From Caballeronia temeraria (GTDB lineage: Bacteria > Pseudomonadota > Gammaproteobacteria > Burkholderiales > Burkholderiaceae), in contig NZ_FCOI02000029.1 in the NCBI RefSeq assembly GCF_001544795.2, forward strand, positions 31,042 through 95,041: a DNA stretch of 64,000 nt, in the 5' to 3' direction. A model generated the notes under the pieces. The model made no database searches and was not told the origin of the DNA. It was given only the letters and a program-made list of their open reading frames with translations. Below, one piece after another: positions 25,481 through 35,270 of this stretch (positions within the stretch are counted from its first letter, which is position 1; each line of letters starts with the position of its first letter). The translations under genes and the position numbers were made by a program.

Positions 25481-25576
25481 TCAATCGTACAAAAGCGTCG
25501 ATGGTTCGCGATTGCCGGAAAGATTGACGTAAGGCTCCAGTAGAATTTCGCATCGAGGAAAACTCGGAGCGAGTGG

Positions 25577-28500
25577 ATGAGCCGCATTACAACGTCAAAA
25601 AAATGGATTCTGGCCGCAACCACGCTGATCGCCGCATTCGGATTCGGCATCGCGCATCATCAGGCCGATGCTGCCCGCATCGCGAGCGTGTCGCCGCAAG
25701 GCAAGGTCGCCCAGGTGCGGCAGGTCGTCGCAAAGTTCGATGAACCGATGATCGCATTCGGCGATGCAGCCGCCGCCGCGCCCGGCAAGGTCGTCTGCAG
25801 CGGCGCGCAGGCATCGGCGACTGCCGGCTCGGGACGCTGGATCGACGCCAAAACGTGGGCTTTCGACTTCGAACACGATCTGCCGCCCGGCGTGCGCTGC
25901 GCGCTCGATCTCACTGACAGCCTCACATCCACGGCCGGCAACGCGCTGTCCGGCCCGCGCCATTTCGCGTTCCAGACGGGCGGACCGTTCGTCACGCGCA
26001 TCATGCCGAGCTATGGCGATATCGAAGAGAATCAGGCCTTCGTGCTGCGCCTAAATGGCCCGGCGACCCAGGCCTCCGTGCTTCAGAACGTCTGGTGCGA
26101 ATCGAACGCGCTGGGCAACCGCATCCCGGTTCGCGCCGTCGACGACGCCACTCGCGCCGCCCTGCTCAAACATTTCCGATTGGAAAAGGAAAGCGATCGC
26201 GTGCTGACGCTCGCGTGCCAGCAGACTTTGCCGTCCGCGACGAAAATGCAGCTCGTGTACGGCACGGGCGTGACGGGGCGTAGCGGCATCGCGAACGATG
26301 TCGAGAAGCGCTTCGACTTCAACGTGCGCGAGCCTTTCACGGCGAGCTTCTCGTGCGAACGCGAAAACGCGAAGGCGCCCTGCACGCCGCTGCGTCCGCT
26401 GCGGCTGAACTTCAGCGCGCCGATCAGCCGTGCCGATGCCCAGAAGTTCGCGCTGCGCGGCCCGAAAGGCAACGCGTCGCCCCATTTCGACGAAAGCGAC
26501 AAGGATGCCGAAGTAAGCGCCGTCGAGTTCGCCGCGCCGCTGCCCGAGCGCGCCGATCTCACCATCGAGGCGCCCGCGCATCTGAAGGACGTGAGCGGCC
26601 GCACGCTCGCCAACGCCGATCTCTTCCCGCTCAAGACCGCAACCGCCCCAATGCCGCCGCTCGCGAAATTCTCGTCGGGGACGTTCGGCATCATCGAGCG
26701 ATTCGCGGAACCCGGCATGCCCGCGATGCTGCCCGTGACGCTGCGTCACGTCGAAGCGGACCTGCATGTGCAAGGGCTCGATTCGGGCACATCGCAGATC
26801 ACGAAGCTCAAACTCGACGCCGACGCCGACATCCGCACATGGATGCGCGCCGTCGACATGTTCGACGGCATCTCGATGTCGCGCTCGACGATCGAAGCGC
26901 GCATGCCCGCGATGCTCGACAACGGCATCGCGCCGGTCGTCATCCCGAACAGCGATGGCTCGGCATCGAACGATCCGCAAATCGATATCCGCTCGCTGTC
27001 GATGCTCGCCAAGCAACGCGGCGTCGAAACGCTCACGCTGCCCGCCGCCGATCCCAAAGCGCTGCGCCCGTTCGAAGTTGTCGGCATTCCGCTGACGAAG
27101 CCGGGCTTCTACGTCGTCGAACTGGCCTCGCCCGCGCTCGGCGCGTCGCTGCTCGGCAAGCATCAGGCGATGTACGTGCGCACGTCGGTGCTCGTCACCA
27201 ATCTGGGCGTGCATTTCAAGCAGGGACGCGAAAACAGCCTCGTGTGGGTCACGACGCTCGACAAGGGCAAGCCCGTCGCGAACGCGGACGTGCGCATCAC
27301 CGACTGCAACGGCGACGAAATCGCCACCGCGAAAACGGATGCGCAAGGCATCGCGAAAATCGGCAAGCCGCTCGCGGCCGCGCGCGCATGCAACGAGCAC
27401 AGTCTCGCGTATGGCGGATTCTTCGTGTCGGCGCGTGTGAACGATCCCGTCACCGGGACGGATATGGCGTTCGTGACGTCGGACTGGAATCGCGGCATCG
27501 AATCGTGGCGCTTCAACGTGCCGACCGACATGAGCGCCGCGCGCACGACGCGCGCCCACACCGTGTTCGACCGCACGCTCTTGCGCGCGGGCGAAACCGT
27601 ATCGATGAAGCATCTGCTGCGCGTGGAAACGCTCGACGGCTTCGCGTTCCCGGCGAGCTATCCGGGCCGCGTGACGATCCGGCACGTCGGCAGCGGACAG
27701 ACATGGCATCTGCCGCTTCAATGGGCGGCGGATCATAGCGCCGATTCCAGCTTCACCGTGCCCGTCGCCGCGAAGCTCGGCGAGTACAGCGTGACGCTCG
27801 ACAACGGCGCGGCTTCGTCGAACGACGATGACGACAACGACAACACAGTGACTCAGTCGTACGAGTCGGGCAGTTTCCGCGTCGAGGAATTCCGTCTTCC
27901 GGTGTTCAAAGGCTCGGTCACGGCGGGCGACGCCAAATCTCCGGGGCTCGTCGCGGCGGAAGACACGCCGGTCGCGGTGCGTCTCGACTATGTGCAAGGC
28001 GGACCGGCATCGAATCTGCCGGTCCAGGTCTCCGCGCTCGTGCGCGATGTGTCGCCGCCCTTCGCTTCGCAATACGAAGCGTTCAGCTTCGCGCCGTATC
28101 GAAAGCCCGCGAACGATGGCGCGAGCGCGCCCGCCGAAGACGAGGACAGCGAACAGCAGGCCGACACGACGACGAAGCTCATTGCCGACAAATTGCGCGT
28201 CACGCTCGATCGCGACGGCGCCGGCAAGGTCACGATCAAGCCGCTGCCGGCGGTGGAATCGCCGAAGCGTCTCGCCCTCGAAGCGAGCTTCGCCGATCCG
28301 AACGGCGAAACGCAGACCATCAGCGGCGGCACGATCTTGTGGCCCGCCGCGGTCGCGGTCGGCGTGAAGGCGGGACATTGGGTATCGGTCGGCGGCGCGC
28401 TGCCGGTGCAGGCGATCGCGCTCGATCTGCAGGGCAAGCCGCACGCGGGCGTATCGGTGGAGATCAAGGCCGTCGCGCGCGTGATGTCGAGTTCGCGCAA

Positions 28501-31500
28501 ACGCATGGTCGGCGGTTTCTATGCGTACGACAACCACACCGAGATCAAGGATCTCGGCACGCTGTGCAGCGGCAAGAGCGACGATCACGGCATCGTTTCC
28601 TGCGATGCAAAGCTGAAAGAAGCGGGCAACGTCGATCTCATCGCGATCGCCAAAGACGGCGACGGCCGCGCCGCCAACGCGAGCACGTCCGTCTGGGTCA
28701 CGCGCGCGGACGAACTATGGTTCGGCGGCGAGAACACCGACCGCATCGACGTGCTGCCCGAAAAAACCAGCTACGAGCCCGGCGAAACCGCACGCTTCCA
28801 GGTGCGCATGCCGTTCCGTTCCGCGACGGCGCTCGTCGCGGTCGAGCGCGAAGGCATCGTTGAGACGCGCGTCGTCGAACTGAACGGCAAGGATCCGACC
28901 GTCGAGCTGAAGGTCGAGCCATCGTGGGGGCCGAACGTCTACGTGTCGGTGCTCGCATTGCGCGGGCGCATCCGCGAAGTGCCGTGGTATTCGTTCTTCA
29001 CGTGGGGATGGAAGGCGCCGGTCGAATGGGCGCGCGCGTTCTGGTACGAAGGCCGTCAGTATCAGGCGCCGACGCCGCTCGTCGATCTGAGCAAGCCTGC
29101 GTTCCGTTACGGGCTCGCGTCGATCAAGGTCGGCACGGCCGCGCACAAGCTCGCGGTCAGCGTGAACCCGGATGCGAAGTCGTACACCGTGCGCAGCAAG
29201 GCGCACGTGAAGGTGAAGGTCACGCTGCCCGATGGCAAACCCGCGCCGGCGGGCACGCAGATCGCGGTCGCGGCCGTCGATGAAGCGCTCCTCGAACTGA
29301 TGCCGAATCAGAGCTGGGACGTGCTCGACGCGATGCTGCAGCAGCGCGCATACGGCGTCGAGACGGCGACCGCGCAGATGGAAATCATCGGGCGGCGTCA
29401 CTTCGGGCGCAAGGCGGTGCCCGCGGGCGGCGGCGGCGGCCACAGCGCGACGCGCGAACTTTTCGATACGCTGCTGTTGTGGAATCCGCGCGTCACGCTC
29501 GATGCGAAGGGCGAAGCCAGCGTCGACGTTCCGCTCAACGACGCGCTCACGCGATTCCGGATCGTCGCGGTCGCGGCGGTCGGCGCGGGGCAGTTCGGCA
29601 CCGGAAGCGCATCGATTCAAAGCACGCAGGACCTGCAACTGATTTCGGGATTGCCGCCGCTCGTGCGCGTCGGCGATACGTTCCGCGCGCAGTTCACGCT
29701 GCGCAACACGACCGCGCGGACGATGCGCGTCGTCGTCACGCCGCGCGCCGGCACGCTCTCGCTCGATGCGCGCACGGTCGAGCTTGCGCCGGAATCGTCG
29801 CAGGAAGTGGCGTGGGATGTGACGACGCCCGATGCGCCCGGCATCGACTCGTCCGCGACGCTCGAATGGAACGTGACCGCTTCCGAGCAAGCCGGATCGG
29901 CAGGCGCCAAGCCCGCGAGCGATGCCGTCAAGCTGACGCAGAGAGTCGTCCCGGCGATTCCGGTGAACGTGCAGCAGGCGACCATCGCGCAAGTCGACGG
30001 CACGCTCACGCTGCCCGTCGCGCCGCCCGCCGATGCGAGCAAGTCGAGCGATGGCGCCGTGCGCGGCGGCATCGCCGTATCGTTGCAGCCGAAACTCGCG
30101 GACGGACTGCCGGGCGTGCGGCGCTGGTTCGAGCGCTATCCGTACAACTGTCTCGAACAGCAGACTTCGCGCGCGCTCGGCCTGATGGACGCGGCGCAAT
30201 GGCAAGGCGTGCTCGCGAAGATGCCGACGTACCTCGACCGCGACGGCCTCGCCAACTACTTCCCGCCCGCCGACGACGCGCGCCCGACCGGCAGCCCCGC
30301 CCTCACGGCGTATCTGCTCGCCGTCAGCGACGAATCCGCGAAGCAGGACCGCCGTTTCGCCCTGCCCGACGATCTGCGCAATCGCATGGCGGCGGGTCTC
30401 GCGAATTTCGTCTACGGCAAGATCGAACGCAAGTTCTGGACGCCGCGCATCGATCTCGACTTCGAGAAGCTCGCCGCGATCGAGGCGTTGTCGCGCTACG
30501 GTCTTGCCGAGCCGCGCATGCTCGGGTCGATCACGGTCGCGCCGGATCAGTGGCCGACATCGGCGGTGCTCGATTACTACGCGATCCTGTCGCGCGTCGA
30601 CGAGATTCCGAATCGCGACGAGAAACGCGCGCAGGCGGAGCAAGTCATCCGCGCGCGGCTGATGTATCAGGGCACGCGCCTCACGTTCTCGACCGAACGC
30701 GAGGACAACCTGTGGTGGCTCATGACCGGCCTGGAGACGAACGCCGCGCGCACCGCGCTCATCTTCGCCGATGCGCCCGGCTGGAAAGACGAGATGCCGC
30801 GCGTCGTCGCCGGCCTGCTCGCGTTGCAGAAGAACGGCGCGTGGCAGACGACGACGGCCAATCTCTGGGGCGCGCTCGCCATCGGCAGATTCTCGCGGCT
30901 CTTCGAAAGCACGCCGGTCGCGGGTCACACGTCGATTCAACTCGGCACTTCGACGCAAAGCGTGAACTGGAGCGATGCGCCCGCGCCCGCGCCTGCATCG
31001 GCCACGCCGGCAGCGAAGACCGCGAACGTGCGCAGCGTGATGCTGCCGTGGAGCAGCGGTTCGCTCACGCTGACGCAGGACGGCGCCGGCAAACCGTGGG
31101 CGACGATCGAAAGCCTCGCGGCCGTTGCGTTGCAGGCGCCGATCGCGGCGGGCTACCGGATCGTGAAGACCGTCACGCCGGTCGATCCGGCGGTAAAAGG
31201 CGTGCTCTCGCGCGGCGATCTCGTGCGCGTGCATCTCGATATCGACGCGCAAGGCGACATGACCTGGGTCGTCGTCAACGATCCGATTCCGGCGGGCGCG
31301 ACGATACTCGGCTCCGGCCTCGGCCGCGACTCGGAAGCGGCGACGCAGGGCGAAAAGCGGGATCGCAACGTGTGGCCGGCGTTCATCGAGCGGGGTTTCG
31401 ACGGCTATCGCGCGTATTACGACTATCTGCCGAAGGGCAAGCTGAGCGTCGAATACACGATGCGCCTGAACAATCCGGGCACGTTCGGCCTGCCGCCGAC

Positions 31501-31585
31501 GCGCGTCGAAGCGCTTTACGCGCCACCGACGTTCGGCGCACTGCCGAATGCGCCAGTGGTTGTCAAACCGCAGCCCGCGAAGTGA
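25577..31585 (+). CDS. Alpha-2-macroglobulin family protein with thioester motif
   Basis: 2002 residues; a periplasmic broad-range protease trap. An N-terminal Sec signal (hydrophobic to about residue 24, A-D-A-A cleavage near 33) lacks a lipobox cysteine. Bacterial A2M modules follow: macroglobulin repeats, a bait-region zone, the A2M domain around residue 1300, the thioester C-L-E-Q (Cys1525-Gln1528) in a helical TED, and a C-terminal receptor-like domain. Two acidic inserts (near 749-756 and 852-867) are unusual. It is about 350 residues longer than E. coli YfhM (1653). It is followed 4 bp later by pbpC, the well-known A2M-PbpC pairing, thought to protect and repair the wall during attack. 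Confidence 0.92.
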   Translation: MSRITTSKKWILAATTLIAAFGFGIAHHQADAARIASVSPQGKVAQVRQVVAKFDEPMIAFGDAAAAAPGKVVCSGAQASATAGSGRWIDAKTWAFDFEHDLPPGVRCALDLTDSLTSTAGNALSGPRHFAFQTGGPFVTRIMPSYGDIEENQAFVLRLNGPATQASVLQNVWCESNALGNRIPVRAVDDATRAALLKHFRLEKESDRVLTLACQQTLPSATKMQLVYGTGVTGRSGIANDVEKRFDFNVREPFTASFSCERENAKAPCTPLRPLRLNFSAPISRADAQKFALRGPKGNASPHFDESDKDAEVSAVEFAAPLPERADLTIEAPAHLKDVSGRTLANADLFPLKTATAPMPPLAKFSSGTFGIIERFAEPGMPAMLPVTLRHVEADLHVQGLDSGTSQITKLKLDADADIRTWMRAVDMFDGISMSRSTIEARMPAMLDNGIAPVVIPNSDGSASNDPQIDIRSLSMLAKQRGVETLTLPAADPKALRPFEVVGIPLTKPGFYVVELASPALGASLLGKHQAMYVRTSVLVTNLGVHFKQGRENSLVWVTTLDKGKPVANADVRITDCNGDEIATAKTDAQGIAKIGKPLAAARACNEHSLAYGGFFVSARVNDPVTGTDMAFVTSDWNRGIESWRFNVPTDMSAARTTRAHTVFDRTLLRAGETVSMKHLLRVETLDGFAFPASYPGRVTIRHVGSGQTWHLPLQWAADHSADSSFTVPVAAKLGEYSVTLDNGAASSNDDDDNDNTVTQSYESGSFRVEEFRLPVFKGSVTAGDAKSPGLVAAEDTPVAVRLDYVQGGPASNLPVQVSALVRDVSPPFASQYEAFSFAPYRKPANDGASAPAEDEDSEQQADTTTKLIADKLRVTLDRDGAGKVTIKPLPAVESPKRLALEASFADPNGETQTISGGTILWPAAVAVGVKAGHWVSVGGALPVQAIALDLQGKPHAGVSVEIKAVARVMSSSRKRMVGGFYAYDNHTEIKDLGTLCSGKSDDHGIVSCDAKLKEAGNVDLIAIAKDGDGRAANASTSVWVTRADELWFGGENTDRIDVLPEKTSYEPGETARFQVRMPFRSATALVAVEREGIVETRVVELNGKDPTVELKVEPSWGPNVYVSVLALRGRIREVPWYSFFTWGWKAPVEWARAFWYEGRQYQAPTPLVDLSKPAFRYGLASIKVGTAAHKLAVSVNPDAKSYTVRSKAHVKVKVTLPDGKPAPAGTQIAVAAVDEALLELMPNQSWDVLDAMLQQRAYGVETATAQMEIIGRRHFGRKAVPAGGGGGHSATRELFDTLLLWNPRVTLDAKGEASVDVPLNDALTRFRIVAVAAVGAGQFGTGSASIQSTQDLQLISGLPPLVRVGDTFRAQFTLRNTTARTMRVVVTPRAGTLSLDARTVELAPESSQEVAWDVTTPDAPGIDSSATLEWNVTASEQAGSAGAKPASDAVKLTQRVVPAIPVNVQQATIAQVDGTLTLPVAPPADASKSSDGAVRGGIAVSLQPKLADGLPGVRRWFERYPYNCLEQQTSRALGLMDAAQWQGVLAKMPTYLDRDGLANYFPPADDARPTGSPALTAYLLAVSDESAKQDRRFALPDDLRNRMAAGLANFVYGKIERKFWTPRIDLDFEKLAAIEALSRYGLAEPRMLGSITVAPDQWPTSAVLDYYAILSRVDEIPNRDEKRAQAEQVIRARLMYQGTRLTFSTEREDNLWWLMTGLETNAARTALIFADAPGWKDEMPRVVAGLLALQKNGAWQTTTANLWGALAIGRFSRLFESTPVAGHTSIQLGTSTQSVNWSDAPAPAPASATPAAKTANVRSVMLPWSSGSLTLTQDGAGKPWATIESLAAVALQAPIAAGYRIVKTVTPVDPAVKGVLSRGDLVRVHLDIDAQGDMTWVVVNDPIPAGATILGSGLGRDSEAATQGEKRDRNVWPAFIERGFDGYRAYYDYLPKGKLSVEYTMRLNNPGTFGLPPTRVEALYAPPTFGALPNAPVVVKPQPAK

Positions 31586-31589
31586 CGCG

Positions 31590-33797
31590 ATGAAGCGCGC
31601 CACCGCTCTCGTCATCGCGTGCCTGCTGTCGGCGGCGGCGCACGCGCAGCCGGGTTTCGACGACGTGCGCGCGAAATGGCGCAGCTCCGACTGGGTGCTG
31701 CTCTCACGCGACGGCGAGCCGCTTGCGCGCACGCGCATCGACAAGACCGCGCGGCGCGGCGACTGGATCGCGCTTGCCGACGTGTCGCCCGCGTTGCGCG
31801 AGGCGATCGTCGTATCGGAGGACAAGCGCTTCTACGAGCACGCGGGCGTCGACTGGCGCGGCGCGGCGGCGGCGGCGTGGGGCAATCTGTGGAACACGCG
31901 CACGCGCGGCGCATCGACGGTGACGATGCAGCTCACCGGTCTCATCGACGATGACGGCAAGCCCGCCGGACGACGCTCGATCGGCGAAAAAGCCGAGCAG
32001 ACGATCGGCGCGCTGTGGCTCGAACGCACGTGGCGCAAGGATCAGATTCTCGAGGCGTATCTGAATCTCGTGCCGTTTCGCGGCGAGATCGTCGGTTTGT
32101 CCGCGCTGTCGCAGACGCTTTTCGGCAAGGCGCCTTCCGGTCTCGACGAACGCGAAGCGGCCCTCGCCGCCGCGCTCGTGCGCGCGCCGAACGCGCCGTA
32201 TCCGAGAGTCGCCGCGCGCAGCTGCGTGATCCTGCGCGACATGCAGGCGCTGCACGGCGTTGCCCGAAACGTCGATCCGTGCACCAATCTCGACAGCTAC
32301 GTGCAGCTCACGCTCACTCGCACGGCGTCCGCGCCCGCCTTCGCTCAGGGCGACGACGCGCTCGCGCCGCATCTCGCGCGGCGCATCGCGGGCGAAGTGC
32401 ATCCGGGCGCAGGCGCGCGCGTGCGCTCGACGCTCGACGCCCGTCTGCAACGCTTCGTTCGCGATACGCTCGCGCGCACGCTCGCCGAGCTGAATGCGCG
32501 CGCCCATCCGCGCAACGTGCACGACGCGGCGGCCATCGTGATCGACAACCGCTCGGGCGAGGTGCTCGCGTGGGTCGGCTCGGCGGGCGGTTTATCGAAC
32601 GCGCCGGAAGTCGATGCCGTGCTCGCGGCGCGTCAGGCCGGCTCGACGCTGAAGCCCTTCCTGTATGCGCAGGCAATCGACGAAAAGCGCGTCACCGCGG
32701 CCACATTGCTCGACGATGCGCCGCTCGATCTCGCGACCGGCGGCGGCCTCTACATTCCGCAGAACTACGATCACGATTTCAAGGGCTGGGTGAGTGTACG
32801 CACGGCGCTCGGCTCGTCGCTGAACGTGCCGGCGGTGCGCACGCTCGTGATGGTCACGCCGCATCGTTTCGCGAAGACGCTCGTCGCGCTCGGACTGCCT
32901 TTGTCGCAAGCGGGCGATTACTACGGCTTTTCGCTCGCGCTCGGCAGCGCGGACGTGACACTGGCGACGCTCGCCAATGCGTATCGCGCGCTCGCGAACG
33001 GCGGCGTCGCACGTCCTTTCTTCGATCTCGCGGAACATCGGCCGGCGCCGGCGGGCACGCGCGTCTTCAGCCCCGACGCGAGTTTCATCGTCACCGATAT
33101 CCTCGCCGACAACAACGCCCGCACCCGCACCTTCGGCTTCGACAGCGTGCTCGCCACGCGCAGTTTCAGCGCCGTGAAAACCGGCACCAGCAAGGACATG
33201 CGCGACAACTGGGCGGTCGGTTTCACTTCGCGATACACCGTGGGCGTGTGGGTGGGCAACGCGGACGGCGCACCAATGTGGGACGTTTCGGGCGTGACGG
33301 GCGCGGCGCCGGCGTGGAACGCGATCGTCAAGTATCTGAACCGGCGATCGGATAGCCGCGCGCCGCAAGCGCCCGCGGGCGTCGTGACGACGCGCGTCAC
33401 GTATCAGAACGATATCGAGCCGGCGCGCAGCGAATGGTTCGTGCGCGGCACGCAGATGAGCGCCGTCGGTCTCACGGCGAACGCGGCGCGGAGCGCGAGC
33501 GGCGCGAATGCCGATGCGCGGGCCGCACGCATCGGCGCGCCGACCGACGGCACGATCTTCGCGCTCGACCCGGACATTCCGCCCGCGCGTCAACGCGTCT
33601 GGTTCGAACGCGCCGATAGCGGCGCGCGCCTCGCGTGGCGGCTCGACGGCAAGCCTTATGGCCGCGGCGCCCGCGCGGCGTGGCTGCCGTGGCCGGGCCG
33701 GCACGTGCTCGAACTGGTCGACGCACAAGGCGATGTCGTCGATAAAGTCGGCTTCGAGGTTCGCGGCGCGTTCGCGAAAACGGCTGCATCGAAGTGA
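31590..33797 (+). CDS. pbpC: Penicillin-binding protein 1C
   Basis: 735 residues; a bifunctional peptidoglycan glycosyltransferase/transpeptidase. The signal-anchor is at the N-terminus. The GT51 domain has catalytic E77 in S-E-D-K-R-F-Y-E-H and the R-G-A-S-T-V-T-M-Q motif. The transpeptidase has S352-T-L-K355, S-L-N in S-S-L-N-V-P-A-V, and K530-T-G-T-S. A C-terminal PBP1C-specific domain (about residues 640-735) ends the protein. The start at 31590 lies 4 bp after the A2M stop; an earlier frame start at 31548 overlaps A2M and is rejected. It acts with the A2M gene product. Confidence 0.93.
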   Translation: MKRATALVIACLLSAAAHAQPGFDDVRAKWRSSDWVLLSRDGEPLARTRIDKTARRGDWIALADVSPALREAIVVSEDKRFYEHAGVDWRGAAAAAWGNLWNTRTRGASTVTMQLTGLIDDDGKPAGRRSIGEKAEQTIGALWLERTWRKDQILEAYLNLVPFRGEIVGLSALSQTLFGKAPSGLDEREAALAAALVRAPNAPYPRVAARSCVILRDMQALHGVARNVDPCTNLDSYVQLTLTRTASAPAFAQGDDALAPHLARRIAGEVHPGAGARVRSTLDARLQRFVRDTLARTLAELNARAHPRNVHDAAAIVIDNRSGEVLAWVGSAGGLSNAPEVDAVLAARQAGSTLKPFLYAQAIDEKRVTAATLLDDAPLDLATGGGLYIPQNYDHDFKGWVSVRTALGSSLNVPAVRTLVMVTPHRFAKTLVALGLPLSQAGDYYGFSLALGSADVTLATLANAYRALANGGVARPFFDLAEHRPAPAGTRVFSPDASFIVTDILADNNARTRTFGFDSVLATRSFSAVKTGTSKDMRDNWAVGFTSRYTVGVWVGNADGAPMWDVSGVTGAAPAWNAIVKYLNRRSDSRAPQAPAGVVTTRVTYQNDIEPARSEWFVRGTQMSAVGLTANAARSASGANADARAARIGAPTDGTIFALDPDIPPARQRVWFERADSGARLAWRLDGKPYGRGARAAWLPWPGRHVLELVDAQGDVVDKVGFEVRGAFAKTAASK

Positions 33798-34011
33798 TGC
33801 GCGGCGAAACGCACATCGGCGAAAACCGCAACGTCATCCGTCCGGCGTTTCACAACGTTAAAGATTGTGCGCGAGCGAAGTGCGCGCGGCGGGGTCGTGC
33901 ACAATGCGAGCGTCATCGTTCGGGACAGTTTTTTGCCCTATCCTTAACGGCATCTTCCCGATTGGCCCGAACTTATCGATTCAATCATTCTCTCAAGCCT
34001 GGAGTGCCGTC

Positions 34012-34596
34012 ATGCTGAAAAAGCTGTTGATGCTGTGCCTAGCGTTCATGCTGTCGATGGGAGCGGCCTTCGCCGCGGTCGATGTGAATACCGCCGATCA
34101 AGCGGCACTCGAAGCGGTGAAGGGTCTCGGGCCGGTGAAGTCGAAGGCGATCATCGACGAGCGCACGAAGAACGGCCCGTTCAAGGACGCCGACGATCTC
34201 GCGACCCGCGTCAAGGGGCTCGGCACCAAGTCGGTGGCGAATCTGGAGCAGAACGGCCTGACGGTCGGCGGTTCGTCGCTGCCGCCTACGGGCAAGACGT
34301 CGAAGCCCGCGACCTCGTCGACGCAAGGCGGCAGCGCCGCGCCGAACTCGACGGTCAAGTCCTCGACCGCGGCCACCGCCGCGACTTCGCCCGCGGCCAC
34401 GGCGGCGCAGACGCCGGCCACGGCGCCTGCTGCGCCCGCATCGGCAACGAAGGCGTCGAAGAAGTCGAAAAAGGACGCTGCGGCGTCGGCGACCGCGAGC
34501 GCATCGAGCCCGTCCGCCGCAAGCGACGCGAAGTCCGGCAAATCGAAACGTAGCAAGAAAGATAAGGCCGCCAGCGCCGCGGCCGCCAGTCAGTAA
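34012..34596 (+). CDS. ComEA-like helix-hairpin-helix protein with Ala/Lys/Ser tail
   Basis: 194 residues. A signal peptide (L-K-K-L-L-M-L-C-L-A-F, cut near A-F-A-A) is followed at once by a tandem helix-hairpin-helix (D-V-N-T-A-D-Q-A-A-L-E and G-L-G-P-V-K-S-K-A-I), about residues 23-85, as in ComEA, the DNA receptor of transformation. The remaining 100 residues are low-complexity Ala/Ser/Thr/Pro then K-K-S-K-K and K-S-K-R-S-K-K, strongly basic. The short exported HhH-only proteins are widespread in beta-proteobacteria. Exported DNA binding is inferred; no competence genes are nearby. Confidence 0.82.
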   Translation: MLKKLLMLCLAFMLSMGAAFAAVDVNTADQAALEAVKGLGPVKSKAIIDERTKNGPFKDADDLATRVKGLGTKSVANLEQNGLTVGGSSLPPTGKTSKPATSSTQGGSAAPNSTVKSSTAATAATSPAATAAQTPATAPAAPASATKASKKSKKDAAASATASASSPSAASDAKSGKSKRSKKDKAASAAAASQ

Positions 34597-34743
34597 TTCT
34601 TCGGGGAACCTTGTCGAAGGGAAATTGCCTTCGAATGACCATCCTTGAACGGCCGTTCGCGGCCGATGCCCGCGCCGCCACACCCGGTTCCGAGCCGGTG
34701 GCGCGGGCGAACCCACCCCGCAACCTCTCGTAGTGAGACTGCC

Positions 34744-35202
34744 ATGAGCCTAATCGATATCCTCGCCTCCACCCTCGGCAATTCGTCGCAACAACAAGGT
34801 CAACCTGCCCAGTCCGGCCAGGCTGCGCTGATCGCGGCGGCGCTCGCCTTCGTCAATAGCCAGCCGGGCGGCATCATGGGCCTGATCGAGCGCTTCCAGC
34901 AGCACGGCGCGGGCGATGTGGTCCAGTCGTGGATCGGCACAGGCGAGAACAAGCCCATCAGCCCGGACACGCTCACGAACGTGCTCGGTCAGGACAACGT
35001 CGGCGCGCTCGCGCAGAAGGCCGGCGTTTCCGGCGATCAACTCTCGGGCATGCTCGCGGCGGTGCTGCCGCATATCGTCGATCGCGCGACGCCGAATGGC
35101 CAGGTGCCGCCCGAAGGCCAGCTCGATCTGATGGGCGCGCTCAGCTCGCTCGGCGGTCTCGCCGGTCTCTTCGGCAAGAGCGAAGAGCCGAAGCAGGGCT
35201 GA
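34744..35202 (+). CDS. YidB family protein (DUF937)
   Basis: 152 residues. The N-terminal M-S-L-I-D-I-L-A-S-T-L-G and the central I-G-T-G-E-N-K-P-I-S-P-D-T-L motif define the YidB/DUF937 family, helical cytoplasmic proteins of unknown function; the segment V-Q-S-W-I-G-T-G is the best-conserved part. A Gln-rich linker follows the first helix. The start at 34744 is preferred because the outer frame at 34645 adds Pro/Arg-rich sequence outside the family. It is followed by a strong terminator at 35231. Function cannot be assigned. Confidence 0.84.
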   Translation: MSLIDILASTLGNSSQQQGQPAQSGQAALIAAALAFVNSQPGGIMGLIERFQQHGAGDVVQSWIGTGENKPISPDTLTNVLGQDNVGALAQKAGVSGDQLSGMLAAVLPHIVDRATPNGQVPPEGQLDLMGALSSLGGLAGLFGKSEEPKQG

Positions 35203-35230
35203 ACGCGCGCTGCGCGCATTTGATTTGCTC

Positions 35231-35268
35231 GAAAGCCCCGCAGGCGTTGCGCCGTGCGGGGCTTTTGT
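35231..35268. terminator. Rho-independent terminator after yidB-like gene
   Basis: AAGCCCCGC, a 14-nt loop, GCGGGGCTT, then TTGTTTT. It ends the rightward yidB-like gene; the mirrored stem may also help end leftward hipA, whose stop lies next to it. Confidence 0.8.
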
Positions 35269-35270
35269 TT

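Noticed and set aside
26051..31825. Two long leftward frames opposite the alpha-2-macroglobulin gene
   Set aside because: Both are antisense shadows; the sense gene has clear signal peptide and thioester motif.
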